A stretch of 64,000 nt of DNA from Lepidurus packardi (lineage: Eukaryota; Arthropoda; Branchiopoda; Notostraca; Triopsidae). Below the pieces are notes generated by a model, which was not told the origin of the DNA, ran no database searches, and was given only the letters and a program-made list of their open reading frames with translations. Where the stretch lies: positions 3,906,001 through 3,970,000 of the forward strand of contig JAKZAN010000005.1 of assembly GCA_023053545.1 (NCBI GenBank), given 5' to 3'. Of this stretch, positions 12,101 to 24,586 are shown piece by piece; the first letter of the stretch is position 1, and every line of letters starts with the position of its first letter. A program made the translations under genes and the position numbers.

Positions 12101-14202
12101 CTATTTAGTGTGCATATTTATTCACAGCCCGAACGAAGTCATTTCACAAGCTAACTTACTTTCATTTCGAGATACTGGGTTCCTGGTATGTATAAAGAAT
12201 AGTTCTTATTATAAAAAGGACCAGTATGGTAAAATGCGTTAAAAGCGAAGGCGAATGTTGCGTTCTGAGCCAGTTTCTTTGAGCTTGACAAGAACCTTAA
12301 TGGATTACCCTGTAAACTGTAATGTTCATTGCATTAACGTCTTGAGGCGCTAAAAGCCCTTTCTAATTCAAGTAGAGTGTGCGGGCGTGTGTGTTTGTTG
12401 CCTTCTGTTCAATACAAAACTGACAATCGCTGTGACTTGGAGCATATGTTGGTTAGTAATACTTATATAAAGCATGAATTCCATCTATTTAAAAAAAAAA
12501 CAGCCTATGCGTGGAACGCCACTGTCACTTTGTGTAAATATGCGTCACTCTTCTTACAAGGAACTGTCATTTCTCATCTTTCTTACCATTTTTGTCTTTT
12601 CATGCAACGGAAAATGCAAGACAAAAGTGAATCGCGATATGGGCAAAGTAGCCGGGTTGATGCTACGGAGAAATCGAAGACGCAATCGAAAACCCAAAAG
12701 TTCCGTGGTGTGTGCAATAAAATAAAAGAGGTTCAGAAACCTTGTACATTATTAAAATCATAACTCATGCGAGCGTATATATGCTACACAAGGTCGACAT
12801 AAACGGGCCCAGGAGGGAACTTATACATGTTTAATTCCTGCTATTAGGTTGACGACATGGGACGGACCACAGCAGCTCCGTAATAAGGAAAGTGATATAA
12901 AGATTACCGACGCTGCTTATTCCCATGTCTCTACATAAATTACGAAGCGACCTTACTTGTTCGTACGTTTCATCGTATAACCATGTACTTATTTCCATTC
13001 TTTTTCCTTGATGAACATCTGGAGAAATTCTAGGTTTGGAATGCAGAGTTGCGAGATCCATGGCTACTTTTCATAATGGTTTGGAAATATGACAACTTAA
13101 GCTTACACTGGCATGCAATATGAGGAGCATTAGTAGGAAGCCGGAATGTTCTTTTACCGTCTCGAATGCATAGAAGAAAGAGAGCCAACGTGAAATAGTG
13201 CAACATGCTGTTCTGTCCACCACTTAAATGGAATTTGCGGGAGGAGAATACACCTTCCCCGAAATCAAATCGTCAAGTGACTCGTCTCACTCGAGCCCTT
13301 GGATCACCTCAAACGGATTGGCATTGAAGAGTCAGGTCGAAATACAAGAACACGTTTTCGGGTATTGTTCCACCTTGTAATGTACCTTAAAAGTGTGATA
13401 TTTTTAAAAAAATAAACTTAGTCTTGTACAGTTAAAGAAGCACCACGAAAAGGAGTCGACGTAACATGCTTGGCTTCCTCGTCCAGGTTAAGACTGGCGT
13501 CGTGGAGTACGATGCTATGGAATGTCGTCGGAGTTTCGCACGGCACCGCACATGTCAGTGGAGGGCAAACTACAAAAACTAAGAATACGGTCAAACTTTT
13601 CCTTTTATTACGCTGGTATCATTACCTTGGAATATAGTAGTTACGACAAAGCTCATCTAACATTCATTGTTGCAAGGTGAACGGATGACGGATTTGACAT
13701 TAAACTGTCGAACAATTCGACTTTTCAAAATATTATATTACTTCACCATACTATTAGAAAGGTAAGCTCTAATAAGTTTTATTCTAATTAAAATATTTCA
13801 GCCATGTATCACACAAAAATACTGTATAACGTAAAAAGAAAATGGATAAAACTAAAACGTTTACAGGGAATTTCGTTCTTAGCGGTTCCCAGTTCAGTCC
13901 AGTTTAATCCGAGCTCAGTTACGAATCCGATTTAGAATCCGACTCCTATCGGCCGACTCTCCGACTAATCGTGTAGACACAACTTTGGGAGCGTTATTTG
14001 TTGTGTTCTGTTCTCCGTGTGTTTCTTTAGTGTGTTACAAATACACCCGATGGTTTTAAATTTCTCATAAACTAAACTGTGGCAAAAAGAGCGTATTCAA
14101 GAAGAATTTGTCAAATACTTAAGCTTTGGTGCTATTTGTTTGTCTATTTCCCGCGCTCTGCAGCGCCTCGTGGCGGGTAGCGCCGTTTTTGTGTGCCACA
14201 GC
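9194..14202. other. Non-coding stretch between the LEV-9-like gene and FUBP
   Basis: About 5 kb separating two divergently transcribed genes. It should contain the promoter and 5' exons of the minus-strand gene and the promoter of the plus-strand FUBP gene. Apart from the weak signal-peptide exon candidate I could not identify exons, tRNAs or repeats. It contains several A/T-rich runs but no unambiguous TATA box that I can tie to a start. Confidence 0.5.
10988..11029 (-). CDS. Candidate signal-peptide exon for the LEV-9-like gene
   Basis: An ATG at 11029-11027 opens a short hydrophobic stretch, MVKFHLLVCFFVLG, typical of a secretory signal. A GT at the end of this stretch (donor GTGTGT) leaves phase 1, which is what the first firm exon (9193-8868, beginning with the last two bases of a codon) requires. 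A better-looking donor at 10969 (GTAACT) would leave phase 0 and would not join directly. The intron would be about 1.8 kb. It is supported only by composition and phase, so another upstream exon could be the true start. Confidence 0.25.
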
Positions 14203-17200
14203 ATGGGGGACTCTGCAAACGAGACTGCCCAAGAAAATTGTCCTAATAACGCATATGCGGATGCAGTGCAGAGAGCAAAACAGGTAGAATTTAATATTTT
14301 ATTCACTCTTTAACAACTCTTAGTTGGTTGGTGTGACGGGAAACGCTGTGTAAGGACTCTAACAAACTGGCTTGGGGGAGTGTCACAAACGGCGTCCTAA
14401 GTTTAGACCACATCTGCTAAATATCTTATGAAAGGCGCACTTGGCCTTTTAACAAGAGTGGTATTTATTACACTTTTCTGGTATCCTTAAGCAAAAATTC
14501 CCCGTTTACACTAAAAAGCGTAAATTTAGCGCGTTAAGGTTGTAGAACTGCTGACATCTTTAGCACAGCACAAGTTGTTGACCTTGGCCCGCGTGGTTTA
14601 CAGCACGAGCAGACATTTTTCAAGACAAGCTCTAGCACGGATTAAAGCAATCATGCCAAACTAGCACCGAGCCAGGCAAACGTGTTTTCCACGCGTGGTT
14701 TTTTAAGTTTCTCGAAGCAGTCAACGTAACAATTTTATCCAAAGGCTCTGGAACATTTTTTTCTGCCGTCGTGTGACCGGCTTTCATCTCGTACAAGATT
14801 GTAGAGCTCGATCCAGGCAAAAGAAAGAAAAACGTTTTGTACAACGACAACAAACAAGTAGCATTATCTTATCGGCCTCAGCCGCTCAATCTGCTAGAAA
14901 CGATCCCAGCAGCTGCTTGGACTTGAAATTTATTATAAGAGTTTCCCAGAATACCATGGCACCACAAAAAAAGGAAGCGTTTACTTGGCTTCGGCATTTC
15001 TTACGCACTGACCGTTAATGAAATACGTGTGCTGTAAGCCTGAGTATCGCTCTTGATTCAGCAGACAGTCTAATTCTCGTTAAGCTTTCCCCGGCTCCGT
15101 TCGCTAATTCAATCTGTTCGGAGTTTCACGTTCATGAGCGTCTCGTTCATGATTTCGTCTCATCTTTCCTTGGGAGTTCCCAACTTCCAATTCGTTAAAA
15201 GCAAAAGGGACGTTTAGTTCAGTAGCAAAGAGTAGGATGACATTCAGTTTTTATTCAGTAAAGAGTCAAGTTTGGCTTTTCATTCGTCTCGTTAGGAATG
15301 CGTAGCTGAAAAGAATGTTACATGTATCAAAGATTCTTTGACGACAGCCTATCATTGGGTGTTTCAGAGCGTACTAAACTGACTCGGCGTGCTAGGCCCT
15401 GGCTTGGTCCATGTGCGACTAGTCTGGCACGCTTTGCTGACGCTACGCATACGCGCTTGCTGCTTCCTTGGCTTGCTTTCGGCTGTCGCTATGGCCGTCA
15501 TGTCTGGGACCGGGGTTGGGTCTCCTCGTCCCGTCTTGTTATAATTTTAGGGACGATTGGGGGCGTGTTTGAGAAATAGTGTTATTTTAATCGTGTGCAG
15601 TGATTCTTGATTAACTTGTTTTTATCATTGTAATTGGTGTCATTGCGGAACTTGTTAGTTTTCATCGCGTGGAGCTTACTACGCTTTCTCTCCCTTGCTC
15701 CTCATCTCCGCGCTGCACGTCCCCCATTTTGGGCTATAACACGACCTTGGGTAAGCAAGCAACTCGCTGGAAAAGCCTCAACTAACTTATTTTAAAAGTT
15801 GGAATTACAGCATGAAAGCGAGCCTCTAGACTCATTTTCAGTATTAGAAAGAAATCAAATTAAAGAGATTGCACAATTGGAACGTGATACAAGCGCTGTT
15901 CAACATTTAGAGCTTAGCACATTTTTCCACGAGGGAAACGCTTTTTTGTGAGGGGGGGATCCAGGTTCAAGCGTTTCTAGCTAGGGTGTGTGGAACCAGA
16001 CGCAATATTTTCTCAACGGATATTAAATAGAAACGTGTTATTTTATTTTCCAGCTTGCGGCAAAGATTGGATCAAGCAGTAGCATTTCTTCACCCCCTGC
16101 AGATTACAAAAGTGCGAAAAGATCGTTAGAGGACGACAGCGATATTGGAATGGATAATACCGGTAAAACTAAACGTTAAATAGTCCTTTAGTATTCTTCC
16201 GTTTGACGCTGATTTTTTTCCTGTATTTTCTTCGCTTTTAGAACCTGATGCCAAAAGACTGGCAGGAATGGCGGATCCATTTGCCAGCATGAGATCTGGT
16301 TTGTCCAGAGCAGGACCTGGCTCCTTTGGACCTATGGCTGGCATGATGCCGATGGGCCCAATTATGTCAGAAGATATTTACGTGCCAGACAAAATGGTTG
16401 GATTAGGTAAGCCCTTGACGAACATCCCGTGGGAATACTTCGATGTCTGACATTCTTTTTCTTTGGGATTAGTTATTGGCCGTGGAGGAGAGCAAGTCTC
16501 TCGAATCCAAGCGGAAACGGGTGTCAAAATTCAGATGGCTCCGGATAGCAACGGTATGCCTGACCGGACCTGCACCCTAACTGGCACCAGAGAATCCATC
16601 ACGTAACAAAATCTTGCATTAGAATTATTTAGAAACTGTTAATGATTATATCTGATTTCTTTGCAGTCGTGCTAGAGATATGATAAACCTGATCGTGCAG
16701 ACTCGAAGTGGACCAGGTGCTGGCCCTCCAGTTGACCCCAATGGATACTCGGTAATTGTATTAGCATTTTGCTCTTGAACTTAGCTTTGGGTGCAAATTT
16801 TGGCAAGACTTTTAGCACCGAATTTCGGAAAGGGCAGTTTCTGTTCAAGGATTATTGTTCCATAAATTCGGTGCTAGACTAAAACTGCAAGCCATACTGA
16901 CTGACCTTACTTTTATCTGAGAAGGTTGGAAATGGGAGCTTGCCACAACCTTCTGGGTCTTGCGAAGCGGTTGATTTTGCAGGGGTTAGTTTGTTTTTGT
17001 TCCTAGTACCGTCTAGTAAACCCATCTGGGTGCACAGCGTTTTTTTTTTTTTTTACAAAGTGGAGAATCTAGCGCGTGTAACTTATATCCTGGACATCTT
17101 CTTTTCGTTTTGACAGGCTGAGGTCGCAATCCCGGGGCAAAAAGTGGGTCTTATTATTGGAAAGGGTGGAGAAACCATTCGACAGCTTCAAGAGCGCTCT

Positions 17201-19424
17201 GGCACACGGATGATCATTATTCAAGAGGGACCTCAACAGGAAAACGAGAAACCTTTGCGTATTATTGGAGAGCCTCAGAAAGTGGAACATGCCAAACAAC
17301 TTATCTATGAGCTCTTGGCGGAAAAAGACGCTGATTCCTTCGCCAAAGCCCCTAAACCTAGTTATGGCAGTTTTAGTACAGGCGTCGGTGGCGGTCAAGA
17401 ATCAGTTGAGGTAAGAGAGATATAACCTGTCTGGCGTGCTTTCCTTTATTGTTCTGGGAGAAAATGATATGGTTTAAAGCCATGTGCATTGAATGCTTGT
17501 TTGGCCAGTTCCCACAAATGAGAGTTGGGCCTTTCAGTTTGATGCTAGAGTAAACAGCGAGCCATACTGACTGACTTTTCTTCTTATCTGAGAATGTTGG
17601 AAATGGGAGTTATGCTACACTTGCCTACTTTCTACCCCTTTTTGCTGGTGGACATTCCAGTTTTAATTTATGGATTTTTAAAATATGTTTTTGCAGGTGC
17701 CTGTTCCTCGGTCAGCTGTAGGAGTGGTCATTGGCAAAAGTGGTGAGATGATCAAGAAAATCCAGAGCGAAACAGGCGCCCATGTGCAGTTCCAGCAAGG
17801 ACGCGAAGACGGTCCAGGAGACAGGATGTGCACTTTAGTAGGAAGCCCAGCTCAAGTACAGGAAGCAAGATCGCGCATTGAGGAGCTTATTGAATCTGTA
17901 ATGGTAAGCGTGCTTTGCCACATTTCCGTCTTACACAGGCGACAGTTTGACCAAAACTTTCCCCCCCGGCTTGTAGGCAAGAGACGGACAAATGGGCCGT
18001 GGGCGAGGCCGAGGTGGACCTGGCGCTGGAGGTATGGGAATGAACGGTTCGCAGTTCCGAGGACCTGGAGGTCCCCAAGGTGGTGGGGGTGGGGGTCCTG
18101 GTAATTGGGGCGGTGATTATCGAGCCATGGGAATGGCGCGCAATGGGCAAGATAAGACCGAAACTAACTTCCAGGTGCCTTTGAACAAAACAGGACTCAT
18201 CATCGGGAAAGGTAAGTAGCATTCAACTTCCCCCGCGCCATTGGCTAGTGGAAGTTCAGGATCCAGAACTGTTTAGACTATTGATGAAAACTGTTTGTAT
18301 TATATACTAGGCGGTGAGACTATTAGGCAGATTAATATGCAGTCTGGAGCGTTTTGTGAATTGGATAGGAGGCCGGGATCGAATCCCAATGAGAAAATGT
18401 TTCTTATTCGTGGTACCCCTGAACAGATAGAAACTGCTAAGAGAATGATGTGTGAGAAAGTTGGCATCCCTTATGAAGTAATGCGTTTGCCCTATCCTTT
18501 AAATTCTATTAAGGTAATTTTCACGATTTTTTTTTTTATTTTACCTCGTGTAGGGTCCAATGGGTGGCACTCCATCAACTCAGTACCCTGGACTGGGACA
18601 AGGAACACCGTAAGTGAACCTTGTCTGACCTGTTTTTTTTTTTAACGGCTATTATTTAATGATTCAAACATTTTTATTAATGTAGTGCTGGGTATGCACC
18701 TCAAAACTGGGGCAATTCATGGCAAGGGCAATGGCAAGGTCAGCCTAATGATCCAAGTAAGATTTCTTCCTTACTCCTTTTTTGGGGGCACAGCTGTGAT
18801 TCTCAGAATCGTTGACTTTTGATTGATAAGCGAGTAAAGAAGCGCCAGGCTTACATGATAAGTTTGTAAGATTACACCAAACAGTTACTATTGGGATCCT
18901 GAGCCGAAATCTAGCGCCTACTCTTGGTTACGTTTTCCCTCGCTGATACTACTGTTGTAGGTTCGCCAACTGCAGCTGATGCCAATGCAGCAGCCTGGGC
19001 CGCCTACTACCAATACTATGGTCAAAGCGGAGGTCAAGCCCAAGGCCCCACTCCTACCCAAGCTCCAGCCGCCCAGAACGCTGCCGTACCCATCAACCCT
19101 CAGACCGGAGCTCCGGATTACTCTGCTCAATGGGTGGAATACTATCGTAGTATGGGAATGTCGAAGGAAGCCGAAGCCTTGGAACAGCAAATGAAAGCCA
19201 ATAAGAACGTGGGTGGCGCAGCCCAAGGTGGTCCCACAGGAGCTGCCCCGGGTGGTTATGGGGGTCAAGCCTATCCTGCGTACGGAGGACATCCAGGAGC
19301 AGGAGCACCAGCAGCTTCCGGCTACTATGGAGCCCAGGGTGCGCCCGGAGGACAACCCACACCCGGCTACCCCTACCAAGGTTATGGCTATGGTCAAGCA
19401 CCAAGTGGGGAAGCACAGCATTAG
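14203..19424 (+). CDS. FUBP1: Far upstream element-binding protein (FUBP/KSRP/Psi family), four KH domains
   Basis: Twelve coding exons: 14203-14283, 16054-16162, 16242-16406, 16473-16602, 16667-16751, 17117-17410, 17697-17903, 17977-18211, 18311-18513, 18554-18609, 18686-18756 and 18961-19424. All are in phase and give 699 residues, matching the family's 640-710. The N-terminus has the AF/AD-A-Q-R-A short helix (YADAVQRAKQLAAKI). Four KH domains follow with their GxxG loops: GRGG (about 121-124), GKGG (205-208), GKSG (301-304) and GKGG at the exon 8/9 junction (about 434-437). A Gly/Arg-rich linker separates KH3 and KH4. The C-terminus carries the two Tyr-rich motifs of the family, AAWAAYYQYYG (about 556-566) and DYSAQWVEYYRSMG (598 onward). 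Family members bind single-stranded DNA and AU- or GU-rich RNA and act in transcription, splicing and mRNA decay in the nucleus. One invertebrate gene normally represents vertebrate FUBP1/2/3, so the symbol is for the family. Introns 5 and 6 host snoRNAs. The start ATG is the first in frame. Confidence 0.95.
16811..16950 (+). ncRNA. H/ACA box snoRNA in FUBP intron 5 (copy 1)
   Basis: A classic hairpin-H-hairpin-ACA layout inside intron 16752-17116. The 5' hairpin has a perfect 12-bp base stem, AGCACCGAATTT at 16814-16825 against AAATTCGGTGCT at 16864-16875. The H box AGACTA (ANANNA) follows immediately at 16876-16881. The 3' hairpin has a lower stem GCAAGC (16887-16892)/GCTTGC (16938-16943), an open pocket formed by CCATACTGACT and GGAAATGGGA, and an upper stem GACCTT/AAGGTT. 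ACA at 16945-16947 lies three bases before the inferred end. Such RNAs guide pseudouridylation of rRNA or snRNA and are released from the host intron. The target is not identified. Confidence 0.8.
17484..17622 (+). ncRNA. H/ACA box snoRNA in FUBP intron 6 (copy 2)
   Basis: A paralogue of the snoRNA in the preceding intron, inside intron 17411-17696. The 5' hairpin base is GCATTGAA (17486-17493) with TTTGATGC (17538-17545), eight pairs counting two G-U. The H box AGAGTA is at 17547-17552 and ACA at 17617-17619, three bases before the inferred end. The 3' pocket strands CCATACTGACT and GTTGGAAATGGGAG are identical to copy 1, while the 5' hairpin is different. The lower stem of the 3' hairpin is weaker than in copy 1 (AGCG with TGCT). 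The RNA is likely functional but could be a decaying duplicate. Confidence 0.65.
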
Positions 19425-22157
19425 CTGATGGTAAATTGGTTTGCCAAAGCTTAATTTACGTTGTCAAAAATTAATTTCGAGTTTTTGGAATTAGTGTAGG
19501 ATCTTGGGGTTTTTTCTTGAAGACACTTTGTTGCTCGGAATTTATCGTATCTGTCTCTGGTTTTCATACGAGAACGTAAACCGACCAAGGATATCAGCAA
19601 CTAGCTTTAGAAAAATTTTGAATCCGTTTTTTTTGTCGTATTTACTTTAGTTGTCTTTTTTTGAAACCAATCTTATTTCGGGCTTAATCTGGATATAATG
19701 TCATAAAGGTGTTGTAGAAATTTCAAAAGCAGAGTTGATTTCATTTTTGTCTTTTCGTAAACGTTTAAACCAGTCCAACTCAAATTTAGTGTGGTAATAA
19801 TTTGCGAGGTGGTTATTAATTTCGTGTCTCGAATCAGAAAAAAGTTTTATTTTTTAATTCCAAAGCCCATGCGTCCCCTCACCCTACATGTCGAAAGTAC
19901 ACCATGCCTCAGGTTTTCGCACTTCTGATTGACAAAAGATCACAATTGAAATGCCATGGGTGTTCCACTTCTATTGACTTCCAAGCTGTTGCGAAAAGTT
20001 TGGGAGAAAGTTATAGGTTCGAACGCAAGTTTAAAGAAAAGCATTCGATTTAATGAACGCATTTGAAAACATAAAATAGGCTAGTGATTTCGTCTTGCTG
20101 TTTAAGAGTTTAGTGGAACTATCGTAGTTAGGTAGTTAACCGCGTAAATAACTTAGGTTTAGCTGTGGTTAATTATATTTAAGGAGGCAAATTTATCCTT
20201 TTTCCCTCCCCCTGAAATTCTTTTTGGTACGTGGTTTCTTCCTTTATGTTGTCTAATTAGTGGTGGTTTTGTTCTTTTTGTTTGTCTCACACTTTTGTTT
20301 TGGCCAACCCCAGTTGGGGTGGGTTCTTTCCTTTTATTCGGCGTTTATAGGCTTTGGTAGTTTTTAAACGAAACCAGTCCAGTTTTTGAGGCAAAGAAAA
20401 ATGTGTCCATATTGAAACCTGGTAACTTAGGCTCGTTCAAGTGTCGTGTCGCATTGCTCTGTAGGACTTGACTAGGAAAGAGGGGTGGACATTTTTTTAA
20501 GTTTGCTAAAAAAAAAAAATTACTTCTCAACATACTAGGTTTAAAAAGGAAAGGTTGGAAACGGACTTGAGTCGTGTTTTTTTTTGCCCAATGTGTCAAA
20601 GCCCTGAAACACTAAGAACATTTCGAAGTGAGGGAAAGGTTAGGGGGAGTTTAGGTTTAACGGAACGGTACCGTCTTGCTCACAAAACCGTTTCGCCAAC
20701 GCCACCAATCATGTCTCCGTAAATTGATGATGACCGAATTTTGTTTTTTCTTATGTAAAATCTTTAAAAGAGACTCATGAAAAGATTTGTCATTTTTGTA
20801 AACGTTTCGATTTCTAGGTCCGGTTTTTTTTTTTTAAAGAAATGGGAGTCTAATATTTTTGTCAATGGCTTTCTTCTTTTCTTTACTACTTCATGAAAAG
20901 AGAAACTATGAGTTGATACCAAGTCAAAGAGTTTTCCAGAAATAATAAGCTAGTTTAAATATGTAGGGAACTGTTTTCTTACTTGCAATTTCAGATTTGT
21001 TTTTTGGTGAATTTTATGACAAAGATTCAAGGGACTTAACAATGTGATGCTATCACACTTATTGCATTGTGTAGGGAATGTTAATTTTGAAAAAAATGGC
21101 CTCGTCAACCAAGCGATCTGTACAACGGTTAATATCATCTTGTTGTAACATAGGTCTCCTCAATTGCTAAAGCTACGATTTATGACACATACACCTGAAC
21201 ATAATTTAATGTGAAAGAAATTTAAAAAGGGTTCTTAACGATTTTTAGGAGTTGCAATGACAATGCTGCATTGATAATGATGTTCTATGAATGTCTTCGT
21301 TTTGCGCCCTGAACCCAGTCCAATTACCATGAAACTTGAAAAAAATCCTTTTGTAAAGATGATAGGGCTTTGACACATTGAAGAGCATATTGTGGCGTTA
21401 ATGCTAGGTTACAAGAAATGAAACATTTTGTCTCGTTTTCGTGAAGGTATTATTAGTTGTCATCAATTCGTATGGTATAACAACCGCTCCATCTCCAATT
21501 CCTTTTTCCCCTCTTTTTCTCTGCTCCTCCCAAACGGTAGCCGTGTTCGATGGTATATATTGCCACTCTTGTCAATTGTAATATCCCCCTACACAGAAAA
21601 TGAAGACCTGTATGCCTTTGCTTTGTACTAGTGCAGATAAACTTGGTTTCTAATGTGGTATTTCATGAATGTGGGTCCAGATTCCTGTTGACGTTTGACA
21701 CATTACGAAATTTCCCTTGTGTCTTTTGATATTGATGCCATTAATTCTATAACGCTGCTTAACAGAAAAAGACATGGAAAACGTACGCTCTATGCATTTT
21801 ATTCAACCCGAATCTCAAGGAACGTAAATACGGATGTTTCGAAAGACATTTTATTTGAATTTGAGTTTATTGTCCGGATACGAAAATATTTTTTTTTTGT
21901 TGACTGTGATTGCTGCGCGTTGCAATGCCTAGTCCGTGTTGTTTGTTCGATTGACCGTGATGAGTTGCTCAACAAATTTTACGTCAGTCTTACGTTTCAA
22001 TTTTTTAATGGATAATATTTGCAATTCTTCCATGACATTGAAAAGCGATGCATATTGAATTTCTTGGCATTGATGACTGAGCATAAACACGGTACATAAC
22101 GTTGTGACTGCTCAATACACACAACACAAGGGAAACAGCAAGTATTCCAGGTTGAAC

Positions 22158-22323
22158 GGAGGGTTTTCATGTCGCAACTTTCCCCGTTAGGACAAAATCA
22201 TCTTTTAAACTTTTGGCGAACCATTTATATTGTCAGTACGGAGGAGGGTTTTCATGTCGCAACTTTCCCCGTTAGGACAAAATCATCTTTTAAAATTTTG
22301 GCGAACCATTTATATTGTCAGTA
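22158..22323. repeat. Tandem duplication, two 81-base copies
   Basis: Positions 22158-22238 and 22243-22323 are the same 81 bases, starting GGAGGGTTTTCATG and ending TATTGTCAGTA, with one difference (TAAAC against TAAAA) and a four-base spacer. The near identity implies a very recent duplication. It lies in non-coding DNA and no function is evident. Confidence 0.95.
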
Positions 22324-22942
22324 AATCAGAAGCTCGTGATGGTGCGTGCGTTTCAAGTTTGTTCACCAAAAGCTTCTAAAAAAAAAGTGGATTGCAGTTC
22401 AACAGCGGAACACTCGGTCAAGGTAAATTTTGTGGTGATTATCGCATACTAAAAACATTTTATTTGTATTCTGCGCTTGAACCTGGGATATAGGATATTT
22501 TGGCGTTTGCCCCGTCTGGTGGGATACTCCCTTTCCGGCGAAAAGCGAAGCAGAGTCTCAAAAGGCTTCCCTATTTGGCAAGCACTTTCAAGGATTAGAT
22601 CCAAATAAGGAGTAAATCGCACTGGAAAGTAGAGGGAGAATAAAAAGAAGGGAGAACTGGCTTTTGTCCCTCTTGGATGCTTAGGGAACTTATGCTCTCT
22701 TACCCTGGGTTTTCCGTTTAAAAAAGAATTGCGTCATCTTACTTCAGCAAAAAGACGACTCGTTACTTTTTCCATCGTGCTCTGGCCAACGCAGGAAGGA
22801 TTTCTCTTGCAAAAAGGAAAAGTCGTTTGTAGGCAAATTACCATGCCGTTGGTAAATCGCCATCCTAAAATAAAGTTAAAAAAACCCGATGTTAACGTAA
22901 GGTCGTATCTACAAAAGGTTCCTGATCCTGTCTTTTTTTTAG

Positions 22943-23021
22943 GTTATAAAACCTTGTTGGCGCCCGAGGAAGTTGAGAAGCTTGGTATGGAAGGAAGAAA
23001 CGAGATGAAAACGCTGGCCAG
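22943..23021 (+). CDS. Orphan exon candidate (unknown)
   Basis: A pyrimidine run and AG (TCTTTTTTTTAG) precede 26 codons ending LGMEGRNEMKTLA, followed by a donor AG/GTGAAT. The translation is hydrophilic and helix-prone, like real protein, and enters in phase 1 and leaves in phase 2. No neighbouring exon that would join it was found, and its exit phase does not fit the downstream coiled-coil gene's first exon. It could be an alternative 5' exon or chance. Confidence 0.2.
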
Positions 23022-24586
23022 GTGAATCCTTGTCTATGCTCTTGAGTTTTCAGTCCCGTGGCATGCTAAGATAGTAGACGCCACACACACTTAAGGTTTC
23101 TTTTATGCATCCTAGCAAGGCTGGTGTCTTAATATTTCAAAGTTCGGTATGTTGGTCACAGAGAGTGCCATTCGCAACGGGCCGGAAGTGTGGCTTTGTG
23201 CCTTTTGTGTACAAGTTGGGTATTAATTTGCTTGGTAGTTCCCTTGTGCGGTTGGTATAATGTCCGGTTAAGGCCAGGGCCAAGTTCGGTTGTCCTGTAT
23301 AAAGAAAAAAATAGGCTGGTTTTGAACGTCTCTTCTCTTTTACCTATTTCCACCTGGCTCTCTTTTCCTTTCTAGCTTCCCCAATCCACAGTACGCATCT
23401 CCCCCCTTTTCCTGTGGCTGTTTCTTCGTCCGTTACCTGGGCATGAAACCCGCCAGGTAACGCAGGGAAAGACTTTCTGGCTTGGATAAGCTCACCAGTG
23501 TCTTGGTAACGCTCTGCTCAGCTAGCACGTTAACATTTACACGGCTAACAACGTGCCTCTGTAGCCGTTTCGTTCATTGTGACTGTTGCTGACATGTAGA
23601 CAACCAGTAAGTTTCTAGTGATAGTTTTCTTTTGTATTATGATCGATTGGTTTTACACCTGTGTATATTGATTCAGGACAGTAGATGCGGGGGATTGCGT
23701 TGTTTGTGTATTGATTTGAAAGCTACCCGCGTGTTTTTCAGGTTATGGTTTACATGTTGACGGTGAAAACTAAACCCTCGGTGGGTTTAGCTATGCAACA
23801 ATATAATATGCAAGGAGGTCAGTAGAGTGAATGTGGTGCTATTGATTAGAGAAGTTCCGCTTTAGGAGGACAGAGCGTAGCAGCGGACTCATTCTTGTAC
23901 TTGGTAGCCGAGTGGCACGTTGTGAGGGAAAATTTGGACGCAATTTACCTTCTTTACCATAGGGGAAATTCTGCATGCGTTTTCTAAACTTATTGGCTAT
24001 GGTTATAAACTAGACTACGCGTAGTTGTCCACTAGCTAACACAGGGAAAATTGTATTGAAAATTACTTGAGTTTTCCTGTTTGTAAGCAAAGTAATGATT
24101 CTTTAGGTCTTTCTAAAGAAACAGACAAGAAAGGTGTTAGAAAAGAGACTATAGTCGACAGCTGTGACGTTGAAGGTTTAAGCGTGAATAAGGTAGAGTA
24201 AATGCTGGCTCCCGGAATTCTCACCAGAAAAATGAAAATTTATTTGTTTTGTTTTTTACGTTTTAGGCAGGTGTTTGTCTTGGCTGCACCATCCCTTTGG
24301 TTCTAACGCCGGCTTAATTAAGCGCGTTTATGCTTCCAGATGCTCCGGAGTGACGTGTTTTGTAACAAGGGCGGAGGCGGCTTAATTCATTCCACCTTTA
24401 ACCCTCCCGAAGACAATACTGCTGTGCGAAAGTGAAAGTGGCCTTAAACGTCGGAGTATTCCGATATGGATTTCTGGCTCACGACCCGGTAATCGCATAG
24501 TGTTATGTCTACGCAGAGTTTCGTGCTTGCTATTTCAAACATCTCAACTGTGGTGGAACGATAAGGATCGAGAAAGCTGTTCCAAA

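Larger units (their letters stand above)
19425..24586. other. FUBP 3' region and intergenic stretch
   Basis: The first part after the FUBP stop is strongly T-rich with poly-T runs, as expected for a 3' UTR, but I did not find a clearly placed AATAAA close to the stop. Further on are an 81-base tandem duplication near 22.2 kb and one orphan exon candidate near 22.95 kb, listed separately. No other gene is recognisable. Confidence 0.5.

Noticed and set aside
13430..13575. Minus-strand frame with CPPLTCAVPCE after an AG, possible extra exon of the LEV-9-like gene
   Set aside because: No clear donor in the right phase and no domain recognised. About 50 codons open can occur by chance.
18918..19421. 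167-codon open frame on the minus strand opposite the FUBP last exon
   Set aside because: Antisense of Gly/Ala/Pro/Tyr-rich coding sequence. The plus strand carries the family's Tyr-rich motifs.
23903..23960. tRNA-like A box (TAGCCGAGTGG)
   Set aside because: No GGTTCRANNCC B box or acceptor-stem pairing follows within tRNA distance.
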